A stretch of DNA of 21,376 bases from Plantago elongata (taxonomy: Eukaryota; Streptophyta; Magnoliopsida; Lamiales; Plantaginaceae), in contig JAYMSP010003045.1 in assembly GCA_036897095.1 (NCBI GenBank), forward strand, positions 1-21,376, given 5' to 3'. The notes under the pieces were generated by a model. That model had not been told where the DNA came from, did no database searches, and worked only from the letters and a program-made list of their open reading frames with translations. A program made the position numbers and the translations under genes. Below are positions 1-9,063 of the stretch, piece after piece (the first letter of the stretch is position 1; every line of letters starts with the position of its first letter).

Positions 1-33
<33 letters not shown>
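1..33. repeat. (TA)n microsatellite, cut by the window edge
   Basis: Uninterrupted TA dinucleotides fill the first 32-33 bases and presumably continue to the left. Long TA tracts are common in plant intergenic DNA and mutate quickly by slippage, so the length shown may also be affected by assembly. Confidence 0.95.
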
Positions 34-36
<3 letters not shown>

Positions 37-58
37 TGATAATTCATACCGTTTTTGA

Positions 59-344
59 TTTTTTTTTTAAAGGAGAAGTTCCTTTATTCAAACAATATAA
101 TACATGACACGATATGGACAGGAAACAACTTCCTTAGTTGTTCCTTCCATAAGTTATTTATACATACATGCCAACAGCCACCCAGAATGAACGATCAAAC
201 CTTAAACATCATCTTAAAATGTACATATAAATGGGATGGGGGAACTATCTCTAGTCGAAACCTGGAGCTTATAAATTTAGGCAAAAGATCCGCTGAAAGA
301 TTGACTTCCCAGTAGATTTGTTGCATTTTTACTTTCACAAAATT
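59..344 (-). other. possible minus-strand 3' terminal exon or retrocopy tail
   Basis: On the minus strand there is an AATAAA hexamer at 88-83, followed about 14 bases later by a run of ten A (plus-strand T-run 59-68). Upstream on the same strand a short open frame of about 50 codons runs from roughly 344 to 205, starts just after a CAG that could be a splice acceptor (minus strand, about 345-347), and includes the stretch MQQIYWEVNLSADLLP. I do not recognise the protein. The A-run next to a poly(A) signal suggests either the end of a retroposed transcript or a genomic A-rich patch downstream of a real gene end. There is no upstream exon that I can identify. Confidence 0.2.
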
Positions 345-1140
345 TGATACCATCTGTTAGATATTATGTACTAGGACTTTGGCGGTCCTCACTGATGTCA
401 CCCGTATGCTTACACAGTCCATAACATAAGATGAGTTAATAAGAATTACAAGTCAAGAGATCTACCTAGTAGAAGCAATGACTAGGCTAGTTCGGACGAC
501 TTAAAGTTTCGCGGTGTTGTTATCCGTGATTAGGCAAATGTTTAAATGAACAAGTCATTGTGAGAACGGAAAATTTCGCCAATCCTACTTTGACCTGAGG
601 AAGATCCATTTGTATTATAGTATTTTATTCATTACCTGATCGTCTTCTTTTTGTGTGAGTGACTTGTATTGTTTTCTAGTGGTACTAATTTTGCATTAAT
701 GGAGTAAACAATTACCAGATAAATGTAGTTAGAAGAATTATTATTTTATCAAAGCATGGAGCGAGTGGCAGATTTATGTTAACATAGTCATTAACAACTA
801 CTTGGTTTAGTAATCTTAATCGTACATGTGTGAACTCCTTCAGCCTTACTAATCTTGTTGTTGAGTGGTAATTTATGTATACGCATTCTTATATATATGA
901 TGATCGTGGTTTGGAGTAACTTCTTTCTGTAACCATTATATATGAAATTAACTAGAGTAAATACACTTTCTTAAAAACTGTATGAACTAACTACAAGCTT
1001 CCTGGCTTGTTAGTACTTCTCCTAATTATGAAAATCATACAAAATACTATTTCAATAGTTAATTAACGAATATATAAATTTTAAGAAACAATAAAAGAAT
1101 GTTTAGGTGTCTCCATTGGTTATACACTCTAATGATTGAG
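345..1140. other. intergenic, no recognisable feature
   Basis: AT-rich sequence with stops in all frames. I see no coding, RNA-gene or mobile-element signature here. Confidence 0.5.
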
Positions 1141-1148
1141 CCGAGACG

Positions 1149-1300
1149 TATTACGTATGTTGCTACGGTGAACATACACAGGTGAGCTGAGGCAAAAGCC
1201 GATAAGTTTTACGTATACTGCTACGATGAATATACAAATGAGAGTCAAGGAATTTTATGCATGTTGATACGGTGTTTACCAATATGAGGTGAAGCTTACC
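1149..1300. repeat. degenerate threefold tandem repeat
   Basis: Three diverged copies begin at about 1151 (TTACGTATGTTGCTACGGTG), 1209 (TTACGTATACTGCTACGATG) and 1255 (TTATGCATGTTGATACGGTG). Each is followed by an A/C/T-rich stretch ending in a GAG-like trinucleotide. Spacing is uneven (58 and 46 bases), which fits an old tandem duplication with later indels. Confidence 0.6.
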
Positions 1301-1379
1301 TAGGCACCTTAATGAAAGAATGTTAAAGTGATTATAGCTAAAGATAATAAAAAGAGCTCGAATCATGTTGGTCCAGATA

Positions 1380-2450
1380 ACAGCAAAGGAAAAGACAGGG
1401 GGTGAATAGTCTTTTCAAACTTTTGTCAATAAAACACTATTTATCATAAACTACTTAAATTCAGAGAGCAGAATACTTAAGCGATAGATAAATGAGTTGG
1501 TGCTTAGCAGTAGTAAATGTGTGTGTGTGTGTGTTATGCTGGAATGTAAATACAAAATAAGTAAATAACGCAGCAAGTATAGTGCTATATGGAGGTGGCG
1601 TAATCCTCCAACTAGTCCATTCGGCCTTTCTGAGACCTGAAATTCACTAGAACAAATAATTGGGTTCTCCTTACAATAATCCTATTCAAAGATCCCTACA
1701 AACAAAATGGTTCACAACCAAATGATCTCCTTGAGTTGTTCCCTAGCTCCTCGAGCAAGTACTTCCTATACTCAAGATAACCTTGGAGCTATTCCTTGAT
1801 TTCTCAAATCAAGTACTTATTGTACTCCACGCTTTGATGGTGTTGGTTATAAGTTGATTGTCAGGAAAGTTTCTCGTATAACTTTTCCGTTATATTTTCA
1901 GAGAGCTTTGAAGAGATAGAACTACTTAATATACTTATTCAATGTATGGTAGCTTCTCTTTTACTGACGCAAGTAATTGGTATCCATTCTGGAGAATGAG
2001 CTTTAGAAAGGTATCCGAAAGTTCAACTCTTTCACGAATAACAATCTCTTGTTATAGGTTCAGGACACTTAGAACTACTAGTTATTATTCGAGCTTTTCA
2101 GTCGCAACAATAAGCTTGGAGAATGGTAGTGAGATGCTTGAGAGAATACTTGCTTGTAAGTAGATATGAGTGTAGTTTGTGTGTGTATTTCTCAGCTTCT
2201 AAGTGGTTATATTTATAGATGAGTATGAGAGTCGTTTGAATAGTATCCCTTAGACATACTCAAGATTTTCAATCTGTTTATATCTCGAAATGAGTACTCA
2301 TAAGTCACTTTCTCATTTTCAGAGAGAACTATGCATTGAGCAACTTTCCAACCGGTGTAATAAATGCATTGTACTATTTCTTGTCCAGTAGTCTCAACAG
2401 ACACATGAGGCTTCTGAAAGCTAGCATGCTCATGTACTCAGTGATGTCAT
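1380..2450 (-). mobile_element. LTR-like retrotransposon remnant (fossil), minus strand
   Basis: On the minus strand a TATA-like element (TATAAATATA, plus-strand 2208-2217) lies about 800 bases upstream of a CTATTCACCCCC motif (rc of 1396-1407). That motif is often found near the 3' end of plant copia-type LTRs. No protein domain is visible and neither end can be fixed. It is best read as an old partial LTR, with an unclassified intergenic repeat as the alternative. Confidence 0.25.
1518..1534. repeat. short (TG)n microsatellite
   Basis: About eight TG dinucleotides in a row lie inside the LTR-like stretch. Confidence 0.85.
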
Positions 2451-3280
2451 ATGTTTAGAGACTTGTTATGTGCAATATATACACTATACAATATGATTTC
2501 TGATCATAGTCTATCTGAGGAGACTTATCCTTTATTATTCAAAAACTTGTGCAATCTTCAATCTTCTATTCTTCGATTAAAATCCATTGCTAGGATCCTT
2601 CTTCATGGGCTTCTTCAAAATATAAAAATTACATTCAGAGACCTAATAATCCCAATACAAATTTTACTAGACTAACATACTATGTGATTTCCTCTTTTAC
2701 AATGTTCAAGTGAACTAAGAGTACTAGTCAACTTTCTGTACTAAGATAAGTCATATGGTGATTGATCAAAAATACTAACAGATATTCCTAATAAATCAAA
2801 TGAATGATCTTAACGAATGTTAAAGAAAGAAAACTCAAGCCAAATGTTTAAGCTACTTAATTCTAGAACTATGGAATTGGTACTTTTATGGCCTTCTTTT
2901 GCCTTATTGATTTTACCTTGTTGAATTATGCAAATTTAAGGATTCAATTATGTTATTATACTCTTGTAGGTTTGGCTTGCTTGCGAGTACAAGTAGGTAC
3001 TCACCCTTACCTTATTGAACCTCCAGTGATGACCAAGCTGAAGTGGATGGGGATCAAGATCGAAGCTGATTCAGTACACTTGCGATAGAACACTAATTCT
3101 TTATTCTATTCATAAGCGCGGTTTGCGATTGATTTTGAGGACTTCCGCTCAAACTATTGTCATTATTTTCAAGTTCACTGAATTTTGACATGCATTTATT
3201 TTGTCCAAGAAATTCTATTTAGCTGCCCTTTTAAAAAAAGTATTTTTATGTCGAAATTTCAAGTGTGTTTTATATTAAAG
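2451..3280. other. intergenic, no recognisable gene
   Basis: Only short open frames of 74 codons or fewer occur, with no domain resemblance. The open stretch 2888-3088 has balanced codons near its 3' half but matches nothing I know. I see no structural RNA. Confidence 0.45.
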
Positions 3281-3289
3281 CTATGAGGG

Positions 3290-3575
3290 CACCACATGGA
3301 AGATAGAACGATTCGACCCCCATATATCATCCTATTCTCGGTCTCCCTACAAACTAGAACATTAATATGTGCCATCCATCTTTGAGAATATGTGTCATCA
3401 TGTCGCCATACCGACCAGACGTCGATGTGTTAGAGGTGTGTCCCGTGGAGCTCTCCACTATAAATAGGAGCGCATTTACTCCTCGTGAAGGTAATCAACT
3501 ACTTCATAATATTCCTCTCTATAAGATTGTTGGCCCGAGTACCAGCTTGAACGACCGATTAATTTTTGTTGAATA
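3290..3575 (+). mobile_element. LTR-like fragment with TATA box (fossil)
   Basis: A strong TATA element (TATAAATA, 3459-3466) sits in a short, comparatively GC-rich block flanked by AT-rich DNA. It is followed by a pyrimidine-rich leader and a GGCCCGAGTACC segment, an arrangement typical of the promoter and R region of plant gypsy-class LTRs. No internal domains or target-site duplications are visible, so it would be a solo or truncated LTR. It could instead be the core promoter of an unrecognised short transcript. Confidence 0.25.
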
Positions 3576-3589
3576 TTAGCACGACTTGT

Positions 3590-3820
3590 TTAAGGAAATC
3601 AACCTAAAAAGATGATTTATTTGATGCTAGGGGATTCCCCACTCGTCTACTTTATTCAAAAAGTAACAAGTGTCTATTCATTTATCATTTATTTTTAATG
3701 GAAATCCAATAAAATGTTAACCATGGTTAGTCGTAATTAATTAGAAGTAATTAGTTGGAAGGGAGCTGAATCGACACAATACAAAAAAGGTAAAAGAAGT
3801 AGACTAATTAGTTTACCACT
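3590..3820. other. intergenic, nothing seen
   Basis: AT-rich spacer between the LTR-like fragment and the leader-like stretch before the FRS pseudogene. Confidence 0.4.
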
Positions 3821-4192
3821 TCCCGCTCAAATATGATCCGCCTCTTCTCTCTTCACTGAAGTAGCAATTGACATCTAACTTCGTCGCCGTTCAATCAATC
3901 AACAAAGTTGCGTTGAAATAATTATAATATAAGGTACAATAGTATTCATATTTTTATTAATTTTTTATGATGCTCTTCTTCGTAATTATGTTTATCAAAA
4001 TTATAGTACTCTGGTTGAGTAAATTTTAGTTTAATTCTAGTATAAAAGTCATTATAAGATGATTGAACATAATTATTAGATGATAAGGAGATGAATGTTA
4101 CTAGTAAGGTGTGGATTGTGTTGTTGTTTGATGAACAACTTCACAAATTGCTAAGAGATTTATTAAACTTATTTTCTTATTGCCAGCATTAT
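3821..4192 (+). promoter_or_regulatory. probable former 5' leader and leader intron of the FRS pseudogene
   Basis: A pyrimidine-rich, UTR-like block (CCGCCTCTTCTCTCTTCACT, 3839-3858) precedes a GT-rich position near 3930-3935. This is followed by about 250 bases of AT-rich, intron-like DNA ending in a pyrimidine/AG acceptor (TTGCCAG, about 4181-4187) just before ATGAATGGAATGG. It matches the way plant FRS genes often carry a leader intron. This is inference from composition and splice-like sites only. Confidence 0.3.
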
Positions 4193-6395
4193 GAATGGAA
4201 TGGATGAATGTCCAAATAAGTCTCTAGCCACCGGTCTACATGGGTTACAAGGTGTGAATCTCTCCAGTAATTCTGCATTGTTATTATTTGTACAAAATAG
4301 TGATATATAATTCATTATATAAAGAATTTATTGTTGTTCACATATTCAAATTGTGAAAATGATAATGGAGAAGAAAATTGTATTGAAGAAGAATTAAATG
4401 GGGAGTCATCAATTCCAAATGATGACGAGACACTTGCAGCTAACAAGGTCGAAAGTGCTCATTTCCAAATATGCTCGTATGAAAGGCTTTGTCGTAAGAA
4501 AGGGGAAGGGCCTGAAATATAAAGATGGAAGTGGTTTGCTTCAAGGAAAATTCTTCTTGTGCTCGTGTGAAGGTGTAATGGATGAGAAACGTTCAAAAAC
4601 TAAGGTTGCGGTATACCAAAAAACATTGTCTAGGTGTGAATGTTTGGCAATACTGAAGATTGCTCGAAGGAAAGGGGGGCCATGTAAAGTTACTATATTC
4701 ACAAAACAACATAACCATCATTGTTTGCCCAAGATGAATCTTAAATATTTAAATCATCTCGCAACTTGACGGATGAGCAAGAGTTAGTGTTGTCATCAAT
4801 GACGAAGTGTAAAATACATGTCTCTAGAGTTTTCAGCTTCTTCGAGAATGTTGCACAAGGGAAAGAAAATGTTGGGTTCTTGCCAAGGGATGCATACGAT
4901 TGTCTTTATCGAGCAAAACGAAAGACCAAGATGGAAAATGAGGATTATTTGGCCTTTGTTCAACACATTAAAGATAAGGCGAACAATGAGCGGATTTTTA
5001 TTGTGATTGGGAAATTTATTATGACAACAGGCTCATGAACTTTTTCTTGAGGGATTCTTGTTGTCTAATTGACTATACATACTTCGGTGATGTACTTACT
5101 TTTGACACCACTTACCGCACTAACATGTATGATTTAATATGTGCACTTTTGTTGGAATAAATCACCACAGGGAAAATGTGATGTTTGGAATTGCTTTTAT
5201 ATCAGATGAACAACAAAAATATTTGAATGGTTGTTTAGGACATATCTTAAATCTATGGGTGATAAGCAACCAGGTATGATTTTCACTGATCAATGTCAAG
5301 CAACCATGAACGCTATTGGGAATGTTTCTCCCCAGTCTCACCATCGATTATGCCAATGTCATATCAACCAAAATGCGCCTTCTCAGTTTGGTAATTTGAA
5401 CAGTGATTCATACTTTAAAGGTTTGTGGGATAAATATATGAATTATTGCGACTCTAAAAAAGAGTTTGAAGACACATGGAAAGAAATGGTCGAAAAATAC
5501 AAGATTGATGGACTAAATTGGTTCAATGCGATGTATCGTCTGCGGCATAAATGGGCACCTACTTTTAGTAATGAAATATTTAGTGCTGGTCTTTTAGCTA
5601 CATCTAGAAGCGAAGGCTCTAACGTAGCATTGAAGAAGGAAATTGGAAATCGAACATATTCTTTACTTGACTGCGTCCATGATTATGAAAAAGTGCAACA
5701 AAGATGACACACAAAAGAAAAGGAAAAGGATATCCTTTGCTTCCACAATAAACATCCACTTATTGTATCTCACCCTCTTTTGAAACATGTTGATCATGTG
5801 TAAACATACAACATATTCAAGTTATTCGAGCGTGCACTAACAGATACCATGAGTCTTGAAACACCGGAGCGACTTGAATATGCTGGTTCGTCATTGATTT
5901 GTTTTAAGGTGAAGTGTTATGGAGGTTCAAAGATCAGTTAACTGTTGAGTATGATGGAAATAACTTTGAAGTGAAGTATAGTTGCATAAATTTGAGACTT
6001 CTGGCCTCTCATGTCGTCAAGCTATAAAAGTTCTTGATGTTCTAAAGGTGCAATTTATACCTGATAAATACATCGAAAGGAGATGGACCAAAGAAGCTAA
6101 GTCGGGTGCTTTTGGTGAGCGATATGACACCGAACGATGAAGAAGTGAGCATCAAGTTGAGAATAATGTGTGCAAGATGGCCTTTGTTATCCATACTACG
6201 CATGAAGTTCGCAATCTTGCTTCACGGGGGAAGGCACACTTGGAAACTAGAAATACTTCAAAAACACATTGAAAATGCTGCCAAGGAAATTGATACATGG
6301 TTTGACAAGATAAATTTAAATGGTTTCGATGCTTCTGTGAATTTGCTAAAGGACAGTACAAAATATATTGTACAAGATCCTCCTATCGCTATAAC
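4192..6395 (+). pseudogene. FAR1/FHY3-related (FRS family) pseudogene
   Basis: FRS proteins are plant transcription regulators domesticated from Mutator-like transposases. Parts appear in the usual order but in shifting frames: an acidic N-terminal stretch (about 4340-4450); the FAR1 DNA-binding domain (4455-4735; YARMKGFVVRKGKG, paired Cys, HNHHC zinc-ligand end); the linker (LTDEQELVLSSM, then GKENVGFLPRDAYDCL); the MULE-transposase core (5080-5700; YFGDVLTFDTTYRTN, GINHHRENVMFG, MIFTDQCQATM, RLRHKWAP); and a SWIM region (about 5960-6060). In SWIM, the first Cys is Tyr and the CxH reads C-R-Q. Frame changes occur near 4450, 4750, 5000, 5150, 5225, 5940 and 6250, with in-frame stops near 5705 (TGG to TGA type) and 5801. 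The C-terminal helix (NAAKEIDTWFDKIN) and a DPPIAITR motif end at the hairpin element. Not expected to encode a working protein. A MULE transposase rather than an FRS gene is less likely, because the domain order and leader are FRS-like and no MULE ends were found. Confidence 0.85.
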
Positions 6396-7495
6396 GAGGG
6401 AAAAATTTTATTTTAGGTACACTAGAGTGAGACACTGTCACTTTAGGTACATCAAAGTGAGAGTGACCAATTTGGACACACTACTGCAACAACCCGTCCA
6501 ATTAAGGAAGTCCGATCGATTTTCCGATCAAATTGATTACGTGGTCGCTGGACGTGCGATTTTCCCTCCAATTCGTATTTGACTCGTATTTTTGTATTTA
6601 AAATTCAAATACGGGACAAGTGTCACATCCACATTAATTATCGGTATAAATTGTGTATTATAATTATAAAATGATTTTAAAAAGTATGAAAAATATTTTT
6701 AAAATAATAAAAATTCATTTTACATTTTTTTAGAAAAAAATTAAATTAAAATCGCATTAGCTAAAGAGCTCTCATATTCTGACAGTTGACTCGTATTTGA
6801 CTCGAATTTTTGAAATCTAAATTGAAATACTGGACACGTGTCACTCTCTTGTAATTTATAGGTATAAAATGTTTAATATAATTAAAAAAAAATGATATAA
6901 AAAATTTTGAAAAATATTTTAAAAATATAAAAAAACATTTTACATTTTATTACACATAAAATAAATAAAATAAAAATAAATTTAAAAATTGTGATTTACT
7001 ACAATAAAAAAAGAAAAGCACTTACAAAATTCAAAAACCCAAATGAAGGTTTGTTGTAGCGAATCACGTTTTTTATTTTTTGAATTTTTTATTAATTTTA
7101 TATGTAATAAAATGTAAAATATTTTTCTTATATTTTTTAAAATATTTCTGAAGCGTATTAAAAAATTTATACCATAAATTAGCTAGTGCAATTTTGATTT
7201 CATTCTTTTATTATCTGTAAAAAAATGTAAAATGAATGTTTATAAATTTTTAAAATCATTTTATAATTATAATATACAATTTGTACCGACAATTAATGTG
7301 GACGCGATACCATAATGCAAGTCAAATATGAATTTGGTGAAAAACTCACACGTCCGACGACCACGTCATCAATTCGACCGAAAAATCGATCGTAGTTCTT
7401 CAATTAGACAGGTGGTTGCAATAATATACTCAAATTATTCACTTTTAACTTTAGTATATTTACAGTTTCTAATGTACCTAAATAAAATTTTCCTC
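6396..7495. mobile_element. 1.1 kb foldback / MITE-like long-hairpin element
   Basis: The left arm (6396-7004) and right arm (7051-7495) are inverted copies of each other over nearly their whole length, leaving a loop of about 46 bases. Ends pair as GAGGGAAAAATTTTATTTTA against the reverse complement of the right end, GAGGAAAATTTTATTTAGG. Inner matches include CGATCGATTTTCCG / CGATCGATTTTTCGG, ACGTGGTCG, CCACATTAATT and the loop-proximal GTGATTTACTACAA / GTGATTCGCTACAA. It has no coding capacity and looks like a non-autonomous DNA transposon with subterminal to full-length inverted repeats. I could not find a convincing target-site duplication: the nine flanking bases CGCTATAAC and ATATGAAAC share only a few positions. 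The superfamily therefore stays open. Confidence 0.8.
6573..6953 (+). repeat. direct duplication inside the left hairpin arm
   Basis: Two diverged copies of about 160 bases start at 6573 and 6791, each beginning TCGTATTTGACTCG and passing through a GGACA(A/C)GTGTCAC motif, a GGTATAAA motif, and a CATTTTACATTTT end. The right arm lacks about 110 bases of the second copy, which explains why the arms differ in length (609 against 445 bases). Confidence 0.6.
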
Positions 7496-8170
7496 ATATG
7501 AAACTACACCTCAACTAGTGGTAGCAATTGCTATCCTCAATTTCATTAGATGTGTGATATTTCCTAGGCCATGAGATTTCAATTACAAGTACATGACATA
7601 CCGTTTATCCTCCATTGCAGCGAATACCGTTCTAGTCTAGAGGCAATAATCTCCTGAGTTCAAATCCCTACGACATGTATGACCCATAATTTATATACTG
7701 GGTAAAATTGATTTTCATGTTTTATGAAATCTATTTCTTTCCCATTTTATGGAAAAACCACTTTGATCAAAGTCATATTTCAATGTCTACACTATATCAT
7801 ACAAAACAAAACAGAACATGTGTCGTCTAGTTGTAATCGATGGTAAAATGAAAGTAAATTAAGGTTTTCAAACTTGACAATGTAATCGGTATTTAACGTG
7901 GTTGAGTCAATAGAGTTCAACTCATTGAAAATGTTACTTCAGGAAAGATTTACTTTGTGATTCTTCAATCTTAAGCTATAAAGATAATGAACCCCGTACC
8001 GTAAGAGGCCTTGGTCGTGAAAGTTGTGCCTCTACACCAAAGCAGAATTAGGGGGCTCATTCTGTGTGCACGGTTGGAAGTTAGAACAAATCACCTTGAA
8101 TACTTACATATTTTAAAACCGATCTCAAGTTAATTTGTAAGCAATTTTGTAAACCTCTCGATCGATTTAA
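7496..8170. other. intergenic stretch with one weak SINE-like trace
   Basis: No open frame or domain. Around 7633-7666 a TAGTCTAGAGG (fits pol III A-box consensus TRGYNNARNNG) and a GTTCAAATC (fits B-box GTTCRANNC) occur in the right order. They are only 14 bases apart, much closer than in tRNA genes. I treat this as a possible degraded tRNA-derived SINE head, not a tRNA gene. Confidence 0.25.
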
Positions 8171-8172
8171 CT

Positions 8173-8265
8173 CTCCTCTAACCAATAATACTTGAAGCAT
8201 TTTTTTCTTTTTTTTTTGAAACGGCTAAAGTTGATTCAAACCCCCGAACTATTGGTTGGAGGGGA
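8173..8265. repeat. imperfect inverted repeat around the SINE-like tail
   Basis: CTCCTCTAACCAATAATA (8173-8190) pairs with the reverse complement of AACTATTGGTTGGAGGGG (8248-8265), separated by about 57 bases that include the T-rich run. It could fold as a stem if transcribed, or mark two SINE-related copies in opposite orientation. Confidence 0.5.
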
Positions 8266-8300
8266 AGCGGCTTACTTTACCAACTGATTTGTACTTCGTT
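8195..8300 (-). mobile_element. tRNA-derived SINE-like remnant, minus strand
   Basis: Read on the minus strand, an A-box-like AAATCAGTTGGTAAAG (rc of 8272-8287) is followed about 30 bases later by a B-box-like GGTTTGAATC (rc of 8233-8242). An A-rich run follows (plus-strand T-rich 8200-8218). The CAGTTGGTAA segment is the usual D-arm region of tRNA-derived SINEs. The B-box differs from consensus at one base, so the internal promoter is probably weak or dead. The 3' body is short or missing. Confidence 0.45.
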
Positions 8301-8856
8301 GTCATATTTCAAGCCCTTATAGTTCCTACACACAATGGAATAATTATTTAAACTTTGAAGTATAATTGCACAAATAGAAAGGCGTACAAGAAAAACCTCT
8401 CTCATCCATTCACATTCGTCACAAAATAATACCAATTGCTAAATCAACATGAACTTTCACAAATGTTTGTCACCAAAATTCCCCGCCGACAACTTGCAAG
8501 CTAAGCAATTCGTCAGCACATTCACACGACAATAACATCCATCCAAATGGTCGTCGTCGGATCCAAGGGGACCGCGCAAGTAGTGAAGAACTCATCATAT
8601 AAATCACTATACGAGTGAGTGGCTACCATAAGTAGCCGACGACAAGTAAGAAGAACAGACAGAATGCCTTGGACCATATTCGACGCAAAAACTTGGGCCA
8701 AATCCCAATGGGTCGTGAAAAGTCCTTGACAATGGACCATAAACAGATAAAACCGGACCCTCATAAATGACGGGTTGAGAATAATAACCTAGGATATTTT
8801 TTGGGCTGTTTAAAAAGGTACAAACCAAAAAAGCGGATCCAAATACCAATATCCTC

Positions 8857-8866
8857 CCACGTGGCA
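8857..8866. promoter_or_regulatory. G-box / ABRE-type element
   Basis: CCACGTGGCA contains the palindromic CACGTG core at 8858-8863, about 200 bases upstream of the SPS start codon. In plants this core binds bZIP and bHLH factors (light, ABA and clock signalling). Its use here is inferred from sequence and distance only. Confidence 0.6.
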
Positions 8867-8996
8867 TCGTTTGCAGCACCTGCACGTTCAGCTCAACTGT
8901 ACCACCCTAACCGCCTACTCCTCACTCCACTCACAGAATTCCAACACACCAATTTTTCAAACCATTTCGTTGAAAATAAAATTGTTTCAGTTTCAG

Positions 8997-9014
8997 ATGA
9001 TGATTTTGATCTGA
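8997..9014 (+). other. short upstream ORF in the SPS leader
   Basis: ATG ATG ATT TTG ATC TGA encodes MMILI and ends 49 bases before the SPS start codon. It matters only if transcription starts upstream of it. It is too short to support homology, and its effect would be mild reduction of initiation at the main ATG. Confidence 0.35.
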
Positions 9015-9063
9015 AAAAGTAACGGAAAGTTGCTCGGTACGACGTCGTTGAAGGAGTTTTCAG

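Larger units (their letters stand above)
8310..9063 (+). promoter_or_regulatory. SPS promoter and 5' leader region
   Basis: About 750 bases without any other gene precede the SPS start codon. The proximal part holds a perfect G-box, a pyrimidine-rich patch (CCGCCTACTCCTCACTCCAC, 8911-8930) of the Y-patch type found at plant core promoters, and a T/A-rich leader. No clear TATA box lies between the G-box and the ATG; a TTTAAAAAGG at about 8811-8820 is the nearest A/T element. The transcription start is not determined by sequence alone. Confidence 0.5.

Noticed and set aside
55-315. Plus-strand 86-codon open frame
   Set aside because: It starts in a T-run, has no domain resemblance, and is better explained by minus-strand transcript-end signals.
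6106-6582. 158-codon frame read as a single gene
   Set aside because: Its first two thirds belong to the FRS pseudogene and the last third reads into the left arm of the hairpin element, so it is an accidental fusion.
6387-7504. Nine-base Mutator-type target-site duplication around the hairpin
   Set aside because: CGCTATAAC and ATATGAAAC agree at only a few positions. Eight- and three-base tests also fail, so no superfamily is assigned.
7633-7666. tRNA gene
   Set aside because: A-box and B-box are too close and no acceptor stem or anticodon arm can be formed.
8801-9022. Plus-strand frame in the SPS leader
   Set aside because: It begins at a TTG, is proline/serine-rich by composition, and ends before the SPS start. 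The only ATG-initiated frame in the proximal leader is the five-codon one reported.
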